NCBI GenBank assembly: GCA_029557965.1
Contig: JAKQIM010000021.1
Span: forward strand, 1-40,540
Reading direction: 5' to 3'
Length of the DNA stretch: 40,540 nt
DNA from: Chloroflexota bacterium
GTDB lineage: Bacteria > Chloroflexota > Anaerolineae > Anaerolineales > UBA4823
Shown piece after piece: positions 22,560 to 30,122 of the stretch. Each line of letters begins with the position of its first letter. Positions within the stretch are counted from its first letter, which is position 1. The notes beneath the pieces were generated by a model. That model saw nothing but the letters and a program-made list of their open reading frames with translations, had not been told where the DNA came from and searched no databases. The translations under genes were made by a program, and so were the position numbers.

Positions 22560-25055
22560 ATGACCGATAAGAAAACCTCCTCCACGCGTAAAACGGCGCG
22601 CAGCCGCGCAGAAGAACGGCGCGGCGCAACCAAACGTGCCTATCACAAGACCTCTGGCAGTGGCAAAGCCGGCGGGGGCAAGCCCGCCCCCAAGAAACCC
22701 GCCCCCCGCAAACCGGCTGCACGCCGCCCGGCCTCTCGCACCCCGGCGCGCAGCAAGCCCGCCGTGCGCCAGTCTTCGTCTTCACAACACCAGCCCATCC
22801 GCCAGCGCCTGCTGAACTTCATCCGCGGCACGCGCCGCCCGGCTGCGCCTCCGCCGCCTGCCAAGCAGCACCCCGCACGCGGCACAACCCAGGCCACCGT
22901 GCTGCCCGCCAGCCCCTGGACGCTCGACCGAAAATTGGATGTGGCCGGCGTGGTGCTGAGCTTCATCGGCTTTGTCACCTTGTTGATCTTGCTCTCCAGC
23001 AGCCGCAGCGCCTTTGCCAGCGGCTGGCTTTCGTTCTTGGGGCGTGCCTTTGGGTGGGGTTCTTACGCCCTGCCGGTGGCCCTGGTTGGGGTTGGTTTAT
23101 GGCTGGTCTTACGGCGCTTCGAACGTGTGCCCATGGTTTCGGTAGAACGCGTGGTGGGGCTGGCGCTGCTCTTTGGCCTGCTGGTCACAACCCTGCATTT
23201 TTTGCTCTTGCCCCAAAACCGCCAGGAATCTTTTGCCCTGGCTGACCTGGGGCAGGGCGGCGGCTTCTTGGGCGCTTCGCTGATCGAAATGCTGCGCGGC
23301 AGCCTGGGATGGGGAGGTACTGCGGTGGCCCTCTTGGCCTGGCTGGTGATTGGCCTGGCCCTTTCGCTGGATCGCCCGGTTGCCGAATTGTTCGCCTGGG
23401 CTACCCCCCTGCTGGACCGCTGGCAAGAAAGCCTGGAAGATTGGTGGGATGCACGCCGCGGGCGCGCCGAAGGTGAGTTCCAGCCCCTGCCGCGCGCCAT
23501 CCAACCGATCCCCGTGGCAGAAGCCCAGGCCGCCGCCCAGGCTGGCCTGCCGGTTCCATCTATGGCGCCCGGCCAGGCAAAAACCTGGGTGCTGCCACGC
23601 CTGGAAGATATTTTGGACGCCGGCGAGGAGATTGTCCATGACGACGAGATCGACCGCCAGCGCGCCCGCGTCATTGAAGAGACGCTGCGCTCTTTCGGCG
23701 CGCCGGTCAACGTGATTGAGATCAACCGCGGCCCTACCATCACCCAGTTTGGCGTCGAGCCCGATTTTCTCGAAACCAGAACCGGCCGCACGCGCGTGCG
23801 CGTGGGCAAGATCGCTCAATTGGCCGATGACCTGGCCCTGGCACTCTCAGCACGTGCCATCCGCGTCCAGGCACCGGTGCCAGGCAAGGGTTACGTGGGC
23901 ATTGAGGTGCCCAATGACGAGATCTCACTGGTGGCCCTGCGCGACGTGATCGAAAGCGAAGCCTTCGGCCGCCTGAAATCACCCCTGCGCTTTGCCATCG
24001 GGCAAGATGTGGCGGGCAATGCCGCCGCCGCTGACCTTTCGGCCATGCCGCACATGCTGGTGGCTGGGGCCACTGGCTCGGGTAAATCGGTGTGCGTGAA
24101 CGCCATCATTGCCTGCCTGCTGTTGAACAACACCCCCGATGACCTGCGCCTGATCATGGTAGACCCCAAGCGTGTCGAATTGACCGGCTACAACGGCATC
24201 CCGCACCTGCTGGCGCCCGTGGTGGTCGAGACTGAGCGCGTGGTCAGCGCCTTGCAGTGGGTTTTGCGCGAAATGGATATGCGTTACCAGAAGCTGGCCC
24301 AGGTGGGCACGCGCAATATCACCGAATACAACGCCCGCACTGATAAGAAATTGCCTCGCCTGGTGGTGATCATCGATGAATTGGCCGACTTGATGATGCT
24401 GGCCCCCGACGACACCGAGCGATCCATCACCCGCCTGGCGCAACTGGCGCGCGCCACCGGCATCCACCTGCTCATCGCCACCCAGCGCCCATCGGTCGAT
24501 GTCGTCACCGGCCTAATCAAGGCCAATATCCCGGCCCGCATTGCCTTTGCCGTGGCCCAGGGTGTAGACAGCCGCGTGATCCTGGATCAACTCGGCGCCG
24601 AGCGCTTGCTGGGGCGCGGCGATATGCTCTTCCAGCCTCCCGATGCCGCGGCCCCGCTGCGCCTGCAAGGTGCCTTCGTTTCTGACAGCGAGATCAACCG
24701 CCTGGTCGGCTTCTGGCAAAGCCAGGCCGGCACGGTCACCGCCGCATCTACTGCCACAGACGGCATTGTAGACGGCCTACCGGCAGGTATACCCCTCAAA
24801 CAGATCCCCCTGTGGGATGACATGGAAGACAAGGATAAAGACCCCCTCTTGGATGAGGCGATTGATCTTTCTCGCCGCCAGGGACGCTCTTCCATCTCGA
24901 TGCTGCAGCGCCGCCTGCGCATCGGCTATTCACGCGCCTCCCGCATCATCGAGACCATGCAAGAAAAAGGCATCATTGGCACCGAGCAAAACCCGCTGGG
25001 CTTTGAGATCTTGGATTATGGCCCGGCAGCCCCACCGGTAGATGCAGATAACTAA
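22560..25055 (+). CDS. ftsK: FtsK/SpoIIIE-family DNA translocase
   Basis: 831 aa. It pumps chromosomal DNA through the division septum. Residues 1-120 are a very basic Lys/Arg/Pro/Ala tail with repeats of the KPAPRKPA kind. About four membrane helices occupy residues 130-260. The motor follows: alpha domain near 345-470 (RVIEETLRSFGAPVNVIEI), Walker A GATGSGKS at 503-510 (Lys509), VDPKRVELTGYNGIPHL, and Walker B LVVIIDELADL (Asp606, Glu607). The C-terminal winged-helix gamma domain (about 755-820, AIDLSRRQGRSSISMLQRRLRIGYSRASRIIETM) reads FtsK-orienting DNA sites. Complete and ordinary for the family. Confidence 0.95.
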   Translation: MTDKKTSSTRKTARSRAEERRGATKRAYHKTSGSGKAGGGKPAPKKPAPRKPAARRPASRTPARSKPAVRQSSSSQHQPIRQRLLNFIRGTRRPAAPPPPAKQHPARGTTQATVLPASPWTLDRKLDVAGVVLSFIGFVTLLILLSSSRSAFASGWLSFLGRAFGWGSYALPVALVGVGLWLVLRRFERVPMVSVERVVGLALLFGLLVTTLHFLLLPQNRQESFALADLGQGGGFLGASLIEMLRGSLGWGGTAVALLAWLVIGLALSLDRPVAELFAWATPLLDRWQESLEDWWDARRGRAEGEFQPLPRAIQPIPVAEAQAAAQAGLPVPSMAPGQAKTWVLPRLEDILDAGEEIVHDDEIDRQRARVIEETLRSFGAPVNVIEINRGPTITQFGVEPDFLETRTGRTRVRVGKIAQLADDLALALSARAIRVQAPVPGKGYVGIEVPNDEISLVALRDVIESEAFGRLKSPLRFAIGQDVAGNAAAADLSAMPHMLVAGATGSGKSVCVNAIIACLLLNNTPDDLRLIMVDPKRVELTGYNGIPHLLAPVVVETERVVSALQWVLREMDMRYQKLAQVGTRNITEYNARTDKKLPRLVVIIDELADLMMLAPDDTERSITRLAQLARATGIHLLIATQRPSVDVVTGLIKANIPARIAFAVAQGVDSRVILDQLGAERLLGRGDMLFQPPDAAAPLRLQGAFVSDSEINRLVGFWQSQAGTVTAASTATDGIVDGLPAGIPLKQIPLWDDMEDKDKDPLLDEAIDLSRRQGRSSISMLQRRLRIGYSRASRIIETMQEKGIIGTEQNPLGFEILDYGPAAPPVDADN

Positions 25056-25070
25056 AGAGAATTTTTGGGT

Positions 25071-25076
25071 TATAAT
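25071..25076 (+). promoter_or_regulatory. Candidate -10 box for the DUF1232-like gene
   Basis: TATAAT starts 16 nt after the ftsK stop and ends 20 nt before the ATG at 25097. CGGAGG at 25085-25090 is the ribosome binding site. Confidence 0.45.
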
Positions 25077-25096
25077 CTCTTCCACGGAGGCGCACA

Positions 25097-25477
25097 ATGT
25101 CCAACGAACCCAATCGAAAAATTACCCTTCCTTCAAACGGAGGCATGTTCCAAGACCTGGCCAAGCGCGTCAAGTTGATCTTCCGCCTGCTGGCCGACTC
25201 ACGGGTTAGCCCGTTGGTTAAGATCCTGCCCATTGGCTCGGCAGTTTATATGTTGTTCCCCGATATAGCCCCCGGCCCGGTTGACGACGCCGCCATTATC
25301 TGGTTGAGCACCTATCTCTTTGTTGAGCTGTGCCCGCCGAACGTGGTGGCAGAGCACATGGAAGCGATCGAAGGCAAGCCTGCCATCAGCGCGCAGCCTC
25401 AACAGAGCACCGCGCCGATCCAAGAAGAGGACATCATCGAGGGAGAATACCGGGAAGATACCGAAGAATCCAAATGA
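25097..25477 (+). CDS. DUF1232 (YkvA)-like small membrane protein
   Basis: 126 aa with a CGGAGG ribosome binding site. The core LIFRLLADSRVSPLVKILPIGSAVYMLFPDIAPGPVDDAAIIWLSTYLFVELCP follows the DUF1232 pattern: a short amphipathic part, then a helical hairpin with the P-x-D-x-x-P-x-P-x-D-D turn. The C-terminal 40 residues are acidic and Gln-rich (EEDIIEGEYREDTEESK). Function unknown in the family. The stop overlaps the next ATG (ATGA), so it is translated with the peptidase-phosphatase gene. Confidence 0.75.
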   Translation: MSNEPNRKITLPSNGGMFQDLAKRVKLIFRLLADSRVSPLVKILPIGSAVYMLFPDIAPGPVDDAAIIWLSTYLFVELCPPNVVAEHMEAIEGKPAISAQPQQSTAPIQEEDIIEGEYREDTEESK

Positions 25478-27888
25478 GAATCCCGCGCCCGGCCTGGCTG
25501 CTAGCGCTGCTCTTGTTAGCCGCCCTGGCCTGCCGCCAAGATCCCACCCCCGTATCACCGCCGTTGGCCGCACCCACTGCGGCCCCCACGGCAACACTTT
25601 TGCTTGTCCCGCCCGCCGCGGCAGATCCTTCACCGGCCCTGCTGCCCGGCGGGCCTTCAATTCCCCCCGGCCTGACCCATTACAACATCCAGGTAGCGCT
25701 CGACTCTGCCGCCCACACCTTGCAGGGCTGTGCCCGCCTAGCGTACACCAACACCGAAGACGTGGCCCTGGACCGGCTGTATTTCCGCATCTACCCCAAT
25801 GCCGGTCAAATGTACGGCAGCGGCATGCTGGCGCTGAGCCGGGTGCAGGTGAACGACCAGGATGTCGAAACACGCAGCACCCTGCTCGACAGCATCTTAG
25901 AAGTGCCCCTGCCCAGCCTGCTGAACCCCGGCGAGAGCGCCCAACTGGCCTTTGACTTCAGCGGCGTGGTGCCTGTTGATTTCAACAGCCGCGGCTATGG
26001 CATCTTCAACTATAGCGCCGGCGTGCTGGCGTTGGCCAATTGGTACCCCATCCTGGCAGTTTATGACCAGGACGGCTGGAACCTGGACCCGGTCTACTCG
26101 CTGGGCGACGCCGTCTATTCAGATGCAGCCCTGTACACCGTCGAGGTGATCGCCGCACCCGACCAGGTGGTGATCGCCAGCGGCGTGCAAACCGAAGCGC
26201 GCCCGCTGGAAAACGGGCAGATCTTGTATCGCTTTGTCACCGGGCCGGCGCGCGATTTCTTCCTGGTAACCGGCCCAGACTTCCAGCTAGCCAGCCAGGA
26301 GGTGGACGGCACGCGGGTAAATTCCTATTACCTGCCGCAGCACGAAGATGGCGGGCGCACTGCACTGCAGGTGGCAAGCGATGCGCTGGAAACCTACAAC
26401 CAGCTATTCGGCCCTTATCCCTATGCTGAGCTGGATGTGGTAGAAACGCCGCTGAACAATGCCGGTGGGGTCGAGTACCCCGGGCTCATCTTGATCGAAA
26501 CCGAGCGCTATGAAAACCCTCAAGGCCCCTACCTGATCACCACCGTGGCGCACGAGGTAGCCCACCAGTGGTGGTACAACACCGTGGGCAATGATGTGAT
26601 CGATGAGCCCTGGCTGGATGAAGGGTTGACCACCTATTCGTCTTTGCTATATTATGAGATGTACCAGCCAGGCAGCCTGGCGGGCAATTTGAATTATTAC
26701 CAAAGCGCATATAACGAAGCCATCGCCGAAGGCCTGGATGCCCCCGCCGCATCCGGCGTGCCCTACTTCCAGCTATCTGAACGCCAGAGCGCTTACGGCC
26801 CAATCGTATACGCCAAAGCGGGGCTATTCTTCGGCGCAGTGCGCCAAGAGATCGGCGATGCGGCTTTCTTCAGCGCACTGCAAAGCTATTACCAGGCACA
26901 CTGGTTTGGCATTGCCGGCGCCACTGATTTGCTGGATGCCTTTGAGCACGCCGCAGGGCGCCCGCTGGATGATCTGTACCTGCAGTGGCTGTACTCGCCC
27001 GCGGCCGGGCTGCCCGGCGAACCCACCCCGCCTGCCACCGAAACGCCCGTCCCGCCCACCCCCACCCCCATTTCATCTACCAACACCCCCGAGCCGCTGC
27101 CGGTGGTCTTTGCGGTGATCGGCGATTATGGCTCTGCCGACGAGAATGCCGAAAAAGTGGCCGATCTGGTCAAGAGCTGGGAACCGAATTTCATTATCAC
27201 CGTGGGCGATAACAATTATCCCCTGGGCGAGGCCGAAACCATCGACGCCGCCATCGGGCAGTTCTACCACAGTTACATATTTCCCTACACCGGCAGTTAC
27301 GGTCAAGGCGCCAGTGAAAACCGCTTCTTCCCCGCCCTGGGGAATCACGATTTTTATTCTGATGACGGCCAACCGTATTTTGATTACTTCACCCTGCCCG
27401 GCAACGAGCGCTATTACGACTTCACCTGGGGCCTGGTGCACTTTTTTGCCATTAACAACAACCCCGGTGAATATGAGCCGGATGGGGTAGGGGTTTCTTC
27501 TGCCCAGGCAGCCTGGCTGAAAGAAGGGTTGGCGGCATCCACTTCTCCCTGGAACATCGTCTACATGCACTACCCACCCTACTCTTCGGGAGAAAGTTAC
27601 GGCTCAACCGATTGGGCGCAGTGGCCTTACCGGGATTGGGGTGCGCATGCCGTGTTGGCAGGGCACGAGCATCTCTATGAACGCCTGGTGGTTGACACCA
27701 TCCCTTACTTCGTCAACGGCGCCGGCGGCGGTGGTTTGTACGGGTTCGGATACACTGCCCCAGGCAGCGCCATGCGCTACAACGACGATTACGGCGCCAT
27801 GCTGGTCATCGCCCGCGAGCACAGCCTCAGCTTCCAGTTCATCACCTGGGAAGGGTACGTGGTCGATTATTTTGAGCTGACTCGGTAA
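25474..27888 (+). CDS. Lipoprotein fusing an M1-type metallopeptidase to a purple-acid-phosphatase-like domain
   Basis: 804 aa from ATG 25474 (ATGA overlap); earlier in-frame starts lie within the preceding gene. A signal with a lipobox-like ALAC (Cys20) and Pro/Thr linker indicates surface attachment. Residues about 65-500 are an M1 (gluzincin) peptidase: HEVAHQWWYNT with His360, Glu361, His364 and, 18 residues on, Glu383 in WLDEGLTTY; NAGGVEYPG replaces the GAMEN exopeptidase motif. After a PTPTPISSTNTPEP linker, residues about 545-804 are a calcineurin-like phosphoesterase: GDYG (Asp551), GDNNY (Asp579, Asn580), GNHDF (Asn624, His625, Asp626), a late His in YMHYPPYS and GHEHLYER (His731, His733). 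Both active sites look complete. Substrates are unknown. Confidence 0.88.
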   Translation: MRIPRPAWLLALLLLAALACRQDPTPVSPPLAAPTAAPTATLLLVPPAAADPSPALLPGGPSIPPGLTHYNIQVALDSAAHTLQGCARLAYTNTEDVALDRLYFRIYPNAGQMYGSGMLALSRVQVNDQDVETRSTLLDSILEVPLPSLLNPGESAQLAFDFSGVVPVDFNSRGYGIFNYSAGVLALANWYPILAVYDQDGWNLDPVYSLGDAVYSDAALYTVEVIAAPDQVVIASGVQTEARPLENGQILYRFVTGPARDFFLVTGPDFQLASQEVDGTRVNSYYLPQHEDGGRTALQVASDALETYNQLFGPYPYAELDVVETPLNNAGGVEYPGLILIETERYENPQGPYLITTVAHEVAHQWWYNTVGNDVIDEPWLDEGLTTYSSLLYYEMYQPGSLAGNLNYYQSAYNEAIAEGLDAPAASGVPYFQLSERQSAYGPIVYAKAGLFFGAVRQEIGDAAFFSALQSYYQAHWFGIAGATDLLDAFEHAAGRPLDDLYLQWLYSPAAGLPGEPTPPATETPVPPTPTPISSTNTPEPLPVVFAVIGDYGSADENAEKVADLVKSWEPNFIITVGDNNYPLGEAETIDAAIGQFYHSYIFPYTGSYGQGASENRFFPALGNHDFYSDDGQPYFDYFTLPGNERYYDFTWGLVHFFAINNNPGEYEPDGVGVSSAQAAWLKEGLAASTSPWNIVYMHYPPYSSGESYGSTDWAQWPYRDWGAHAVLAGHEHLYERLVVDTIPYFVNGAGGGGLYGFGYTAPGSAMRYNDDYGAMLVIAREHSLSFQFITWEGYVVDYFELTR

Positions 27889-27905
27889 GACAACCCATTC
27901 TCGTG

Positions 27906-27911
27906 TATAAT
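27906..27911 (+). promoter_or_regulatory. Candidate -10 box upstream of the rhodanese gene
   Basis: TATAAT begins 17 nt after the peptidase-phosphatase stop. If used, the leader to 28075 would be about 155 nt and would contain both hairpins below. Confidence 0.35.
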
Positions 27912-27915
27912 GCGC

Positions 27916-27940
27916 AATGTGGCATTTCGAATGTCACATT
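27916..27940. repeat. Small inverted repeat just after the -10 box
   Basis: AATGTGGCATT (27916-27926) and AATGTCACATT (27930-27940) are complementary over 11 bp with one mismatch and a 3-nt loop. Its position at the expected transcription start suits an operator or a 5'-end RNA hairpin. Confidence 0.5.
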
Positions 27941-27944
27941 TATC

Positions 27945-28036
27945 GTATCATCTCAAAAATAAGGGGGGAAGCGGGGTGTTGTGGGCGTGCGCAGCACGCC
28001 CACAACACCCCGCACCCCGCTTTATTGAAATGATAC
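27945..28036. repeat. Long hairpin element, possible palindromic repeat (REP/MITE-like)
   Basis: A perfect 20-bp stem (27971-27990 with 27994-28013) closes on a 3-nt GCA loop. The flanks continue as an imperfect inverted repeat out to GTATCAT (27945-27951) and ATGATAC (28030-28036), about 45 nt per arm. There is no T-run and no coding content. It lies between the candidate promoter and the rhodanese ribosome binding site. Its compactness suggests a dispersed palindromic element, but copy number cannot be seen from one window. Confidence 0.7.
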
Positions 28037-28074
28037 CATTTATCTTTTTTGACGATCTCTCAGGAGGAGTTCTT

Positions 28075-28830
28075 ATGCCAAAAAGAGCAGGTGGTGGCAT
28101 GCGTCGCTCAAGCGGCGGTAGTCTACACCGCAGCAGCGGCGGCGGTGGCTTCAAAAGCAGTTCCCATAGCAGCAGCCGTCCGTCCGGCGGTGTTCGCAGA
28201 AGCGGCGGCTTATTCGGCGGCGGCAGTAAACCAAGCGGCGGCTTAAAAGGCACTGCCTCGCCCTCAATTGGCAAGGCGCCATCGGCTGCCGATTCGTCCT
28301 CGAGTTCTTCAGGGCAGCCCATGTCTGGAATGCGAAATGACCGCCGCAGCTACCGCCGCCCCAGCTTGTTTGGCGGCTGCGGCATTGGCACGATCCTGCT
28401 CGTCCTCGGGGTCATCTTATGCATCGGCCTGGCCTTTGCCGGCGTGTTGTATATGCTCAGCCAGAACAATTCCCCCGCCGCCAGCGGATCGAGCGCCCTG
28501 CCGGCAGCCGCCCCCGCCGCCGAGATCAGCGTGGCAGAAGCCTATCAGAAATACGAGGCCGGGGTTTTCTTGTTAGATGTGCGCGAGCCAGATGAATGGG
28601 CGCAAAATCACATCCCCAACACCACCCTCATTCCGCTGGGCGAGCTTGAATCGCGCTTGAGTGAGCTGCCCAAAGATCAAGAGATCGTGGTCGTCTGCCG
28701 TTCAGGCAACCGCAGCCAGCAAGGCCGCCAGATCTTACTGGATAATGGCTTCACCTCCGTCACCAGCATGGATGGCGGGCTGATCGATTGGTCGGCTGCG
28801 GGATATCCCCTGGAACCCGGCACCCCCTGA
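28075..28830 (+). CDS. Membrane-anchored rhodanese-domain protein
   Basis: 251 aa from ATG 28075 with AGGAGGAG at 28062-28069; the frame is open further upstream through the hairpin but lacks a credible start. Residues 1-95 are a low-complexity Gly/Ser/Arg region (SSGGSLHRSSGGGG type). A transmembrane helix follows at about 100-125 (GIGTILLVLGVILCIGLAFAGVLYML). The C-terminal rhodanese domain (about 148-248) has FLLDVREPDEWAQNHIPNTTLIPLGEL and the active loop CRSGNRSQQG with Cys208, so sulfur transfer or thiol chemistry is possible. It would face the outside if the Gly-rich tail is cytoplasmic. Composition of the tail is unlike its neighbours. Confidence 0.85.
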   Translation: MPKRAGGGMRRSSGGSLHRSSGGGGFKSSSHSSSRPSGGVRRSGGLFGGGSKPSGGLKGTASPSIGKAPSAADSSSSSSGQPMSGMRNDRRSYRRPSLFGGCGIGTILLVLGVILCIGLAFAGVLYMLSQNNSPAASGSSALPAAAPAAEISVAEAYQKYEAGVFLLDVREPDEWAQNHIPNTTLIPLGELESRLSELPKDQEIVVVCRSGNRSQQGRQILLDNGFTSVTSMDGGLIDWSAAGYPLEPGTP

Positions 28831-28851
28831 TTAAAAGCCGGTTTTTCCCCC

Positions 28852-28880
28852 TTGACCGTTTGAGGGGCGGGTGATAAACT
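28852..28880 (+). promoter_or_regulatory. Strong promoter of the ABC/GNAT operon
   Basis: TTGACC (28852-28857), a 17-nt spacer and TAAACT (28875-28880), with TGA before the hexamer as an extended -10. Transcription should start near 28887, leaving about 340 nt of leader before the ATPase start at 29227. Confidence 0.7.
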
Positions 28881-28924
28881 TGCAACGTTATCGCAACTAT
28901 TCTAACGAAAGGAAATCGCACTGT

Positions 28925-29014
28925 ATGGATAAGGTAAACGTCAACATCTGGCTGCGCAACATCGCTCTCTCTAGCGATGGTTTCGCATTTGCCTTATCGG
29001 AGTGCGCCTGCTGA
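28925..29014 (+). CDS. Leader peptide ORF of the ABC/GNAT operon
   Basis: A 29-codon ORF (MDKVNVNIWLRN..., ending ...LSECAC) starts about 38 nt after the predicted transcription start, with AAAGGA at 28908-28913. It ends 24 nt before the first terminator. Small ORFs in this position often control attenuation by ribosome stalling, as upstream of antibiotic-resistance ABC genes. No known stalling motif is recognised. The ORF coincides with a strong RNA hairpin, so it could also be incidental, or a small peptide of its own. Confidence 0.5.
   Translation: MDKVNVNIWLRNIALSSDGFAFALSECAC
28928..28998 (+). ncRNA. Structured leader RNA hairpin
   Basis: 28928-28938 pairs with 28988-28998 over 11 continuous base pairs (one G-U). 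Inside, 28954-28966 pairs with 28973-28986 as 3+2+7 bp separated by a mismatch and a bulge, closed by a CTCTCT loop. One side has a 15-nt bulge (28939-28953), the other a single base. The stem covers most of the leader ORF but leaves its ribosome binding site free. No known riboswitch class was recognised. Confidence 0.55.
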
Positions 29015-29037
29015 CCGTTAGGTTATACGCAATTATT

Positions 29038-29080
29038 AAACGGCCACGGAGCGCTCCACCCCCGTGGCCGTTTTTATTTT
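29038..29080 (+). terminator. First leader terminator (T1)
   Basis: AAACGGCCACGG (29038-29049) pairs with its complement (29062-29073) over a 12-nt loop, followed by a T-tract to 29080 (TTTTTATTTT). It lies in the leader, upstream of the ABC ATPase, so it must be bypassed for expression. Confidence 0.85.
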
Positions 29081-29095
29081 CTGCCTGCACCCTGG

Positions 29096-29131
29096 CCGGC
29101 CTCGGGAAACCCGTGGCCGGTTTGTTTTTTT
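29096..29131 (+). terminator. Second leader terminator (T2), able to pair with T1
   Basis: 29096-29106 pairs with 29110-29120 (10 bp and one mismatch, AAA loop), followed by TTTGTTTTTTT (29121-29131). The 3' arm of T1 (29061-29070) is also complementary to the 5' arm of T2 (29097-29106) at 9 of 10 positions; that pairing would abolish both terminators. Confidence 0.85.
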
Positions 29132-29226
29132 ATCAGAAAGAGAAGACTATGAACGCAATGCTTACCAATACCATCATCGACCAGACGTCCACACAAGCCA
29201 TGGAATTGTTCAAGAAGGAGGCTGTT

Positions 29227-30087
29227 ATGTCTGACGCCATCATCGTCAACCAGGCTTATAAAAAGTTCGGCAAACCTGCCAACCCGCTCTGGGAGCGGCT
29301 TGCACAGGTGCGTAACCACAAGGACAGCAGCAATGGTCACAAGCCCCCAGAGGCCCACAAGCCCACCGTGGCCGTTGACAGTGTCTCGTTCAGGGTTAAG
29401 CAGGGCGAAATCTTTGGGGTGCTCGGGCCCAATGGTTCGGGAAAATCCACCCTCATCCGCCTGATCGCCACCCTGCTGCTGCCCGACAGCGGCTCGATCG
29501 AGGTCTTTGGGTTTGACGTTGTGCGCCAGGCCATGCAGGTACAGCGCCTGATCAACCGCGTTTCGGTCGAAGCCAGTTTCTTCAAGAAGCTCTCGCCAAT
29601 GGAGAATTTGCTTTACGGGGCGCGCCTATACGGGTTGGAAGGCAAGCAAACCCGCCGTCAGGTGGTCGAGATCCTGACCCGCCTGGGGCTGGAAAAGCGT
29701 TCCATTTATTCCCCGATGGAAGAGATGTCGCGCGGTATGCAGCAAAAAGTGGCTATCGCCCGGGCCTTGCTTTCACGCCCGCGCCTGCTGCTGTTGGATG
29801 AGCCCACCACCGGCCTTGACCCTCGCTCAAAGCACGAGGTGCAGGCTGTGGTGCGAGAGCTGAACGAACAACACGGCACCACCATCCTGCTCACCACCCA
29901 CGACATGGTCGAAGCTGATGAGCTGTGCCATCGCATCGCCATTGTAGACAGCGGCAAAATCGTGGCGCTCGACACGCCCGCCGCATTAAAGACCCTCATC
30001 TCCCGCAATGGGCATGAGCCCACCCTGGAAGATGTGTTCTTGGAACTGACCGGCAAGAAGCTGGTCAAAGAAGAAGATGAAGGGTGA
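29227..30087 (+). CDS. ABC transporter ATP-binding protein (DrrA/NodI-like)
   Basis: 286 aa from ATG 29227, chosen for the AAGGAGG site at 29214-29220. An in-frame ATG at 29149 has only a weak site, and the frame is open even to GTG 29002. Walker A is GPNGSGKST (67-75), the Q loop lies near RLINRVSVEASFFKKLSP, the signature is the variant MSRGMQQKVAIARALL, and Walker B is LLLLDEPTTGLDP with the His switch in LLTTHD. It powers an ABC-2 exporter. Its permease partner lies two genes downstream at 31271. Similarity to drug and polysaccharide exporters and the attenuator-like leader suggest inducible export of a toxic compound, but no substrate can be named. Confidence 0.92.
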   Translation: MSDAIIVNQAYKKFGKPANPLWERLAQVRNHKDSSNGHKPPEAHKPTVAVDSVSFRVKQGEIFGVLGPNGSGKSTLIRLIATLLLPDSGSIEVFGFDVVRQAMQVQRLINRVSVEASFFKKLSPMENLLYGARLYGLEGKQTRRQVVEILTRLGLEKRSIYSPMEEMSRGMQQKVAIARALLSRPRLLLLDEPTTGLDPRSKHEVQAVVRELNEQHGTTILLTTHDMVEADELCHRIAIVDSGKIVALDTPAALKTLISRNGHEPTLEDVFLELTGKKLVKEEDEG

Positions 30088-30122
30088 TCGTCAAACCGGT
30101 TCGCAAAAGCGGAGAAAACATA

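Noticed and set aside
27910..28074. N-terminal extension of the rhodanese protein through the hairpin element
   Set aside because: The frame is open by chance through the palindrome; AGGAGGAG and ATG 28075 fix the start.
28887..29131. Known leader classes (T-box, guanidine-type or other riboswitch) in the ABC/GNAT leader
   Set aside because: No T-box AGGGTGGNACCGCG-like element or other consensus I know is present, so it is left as an unclassified attenuator.
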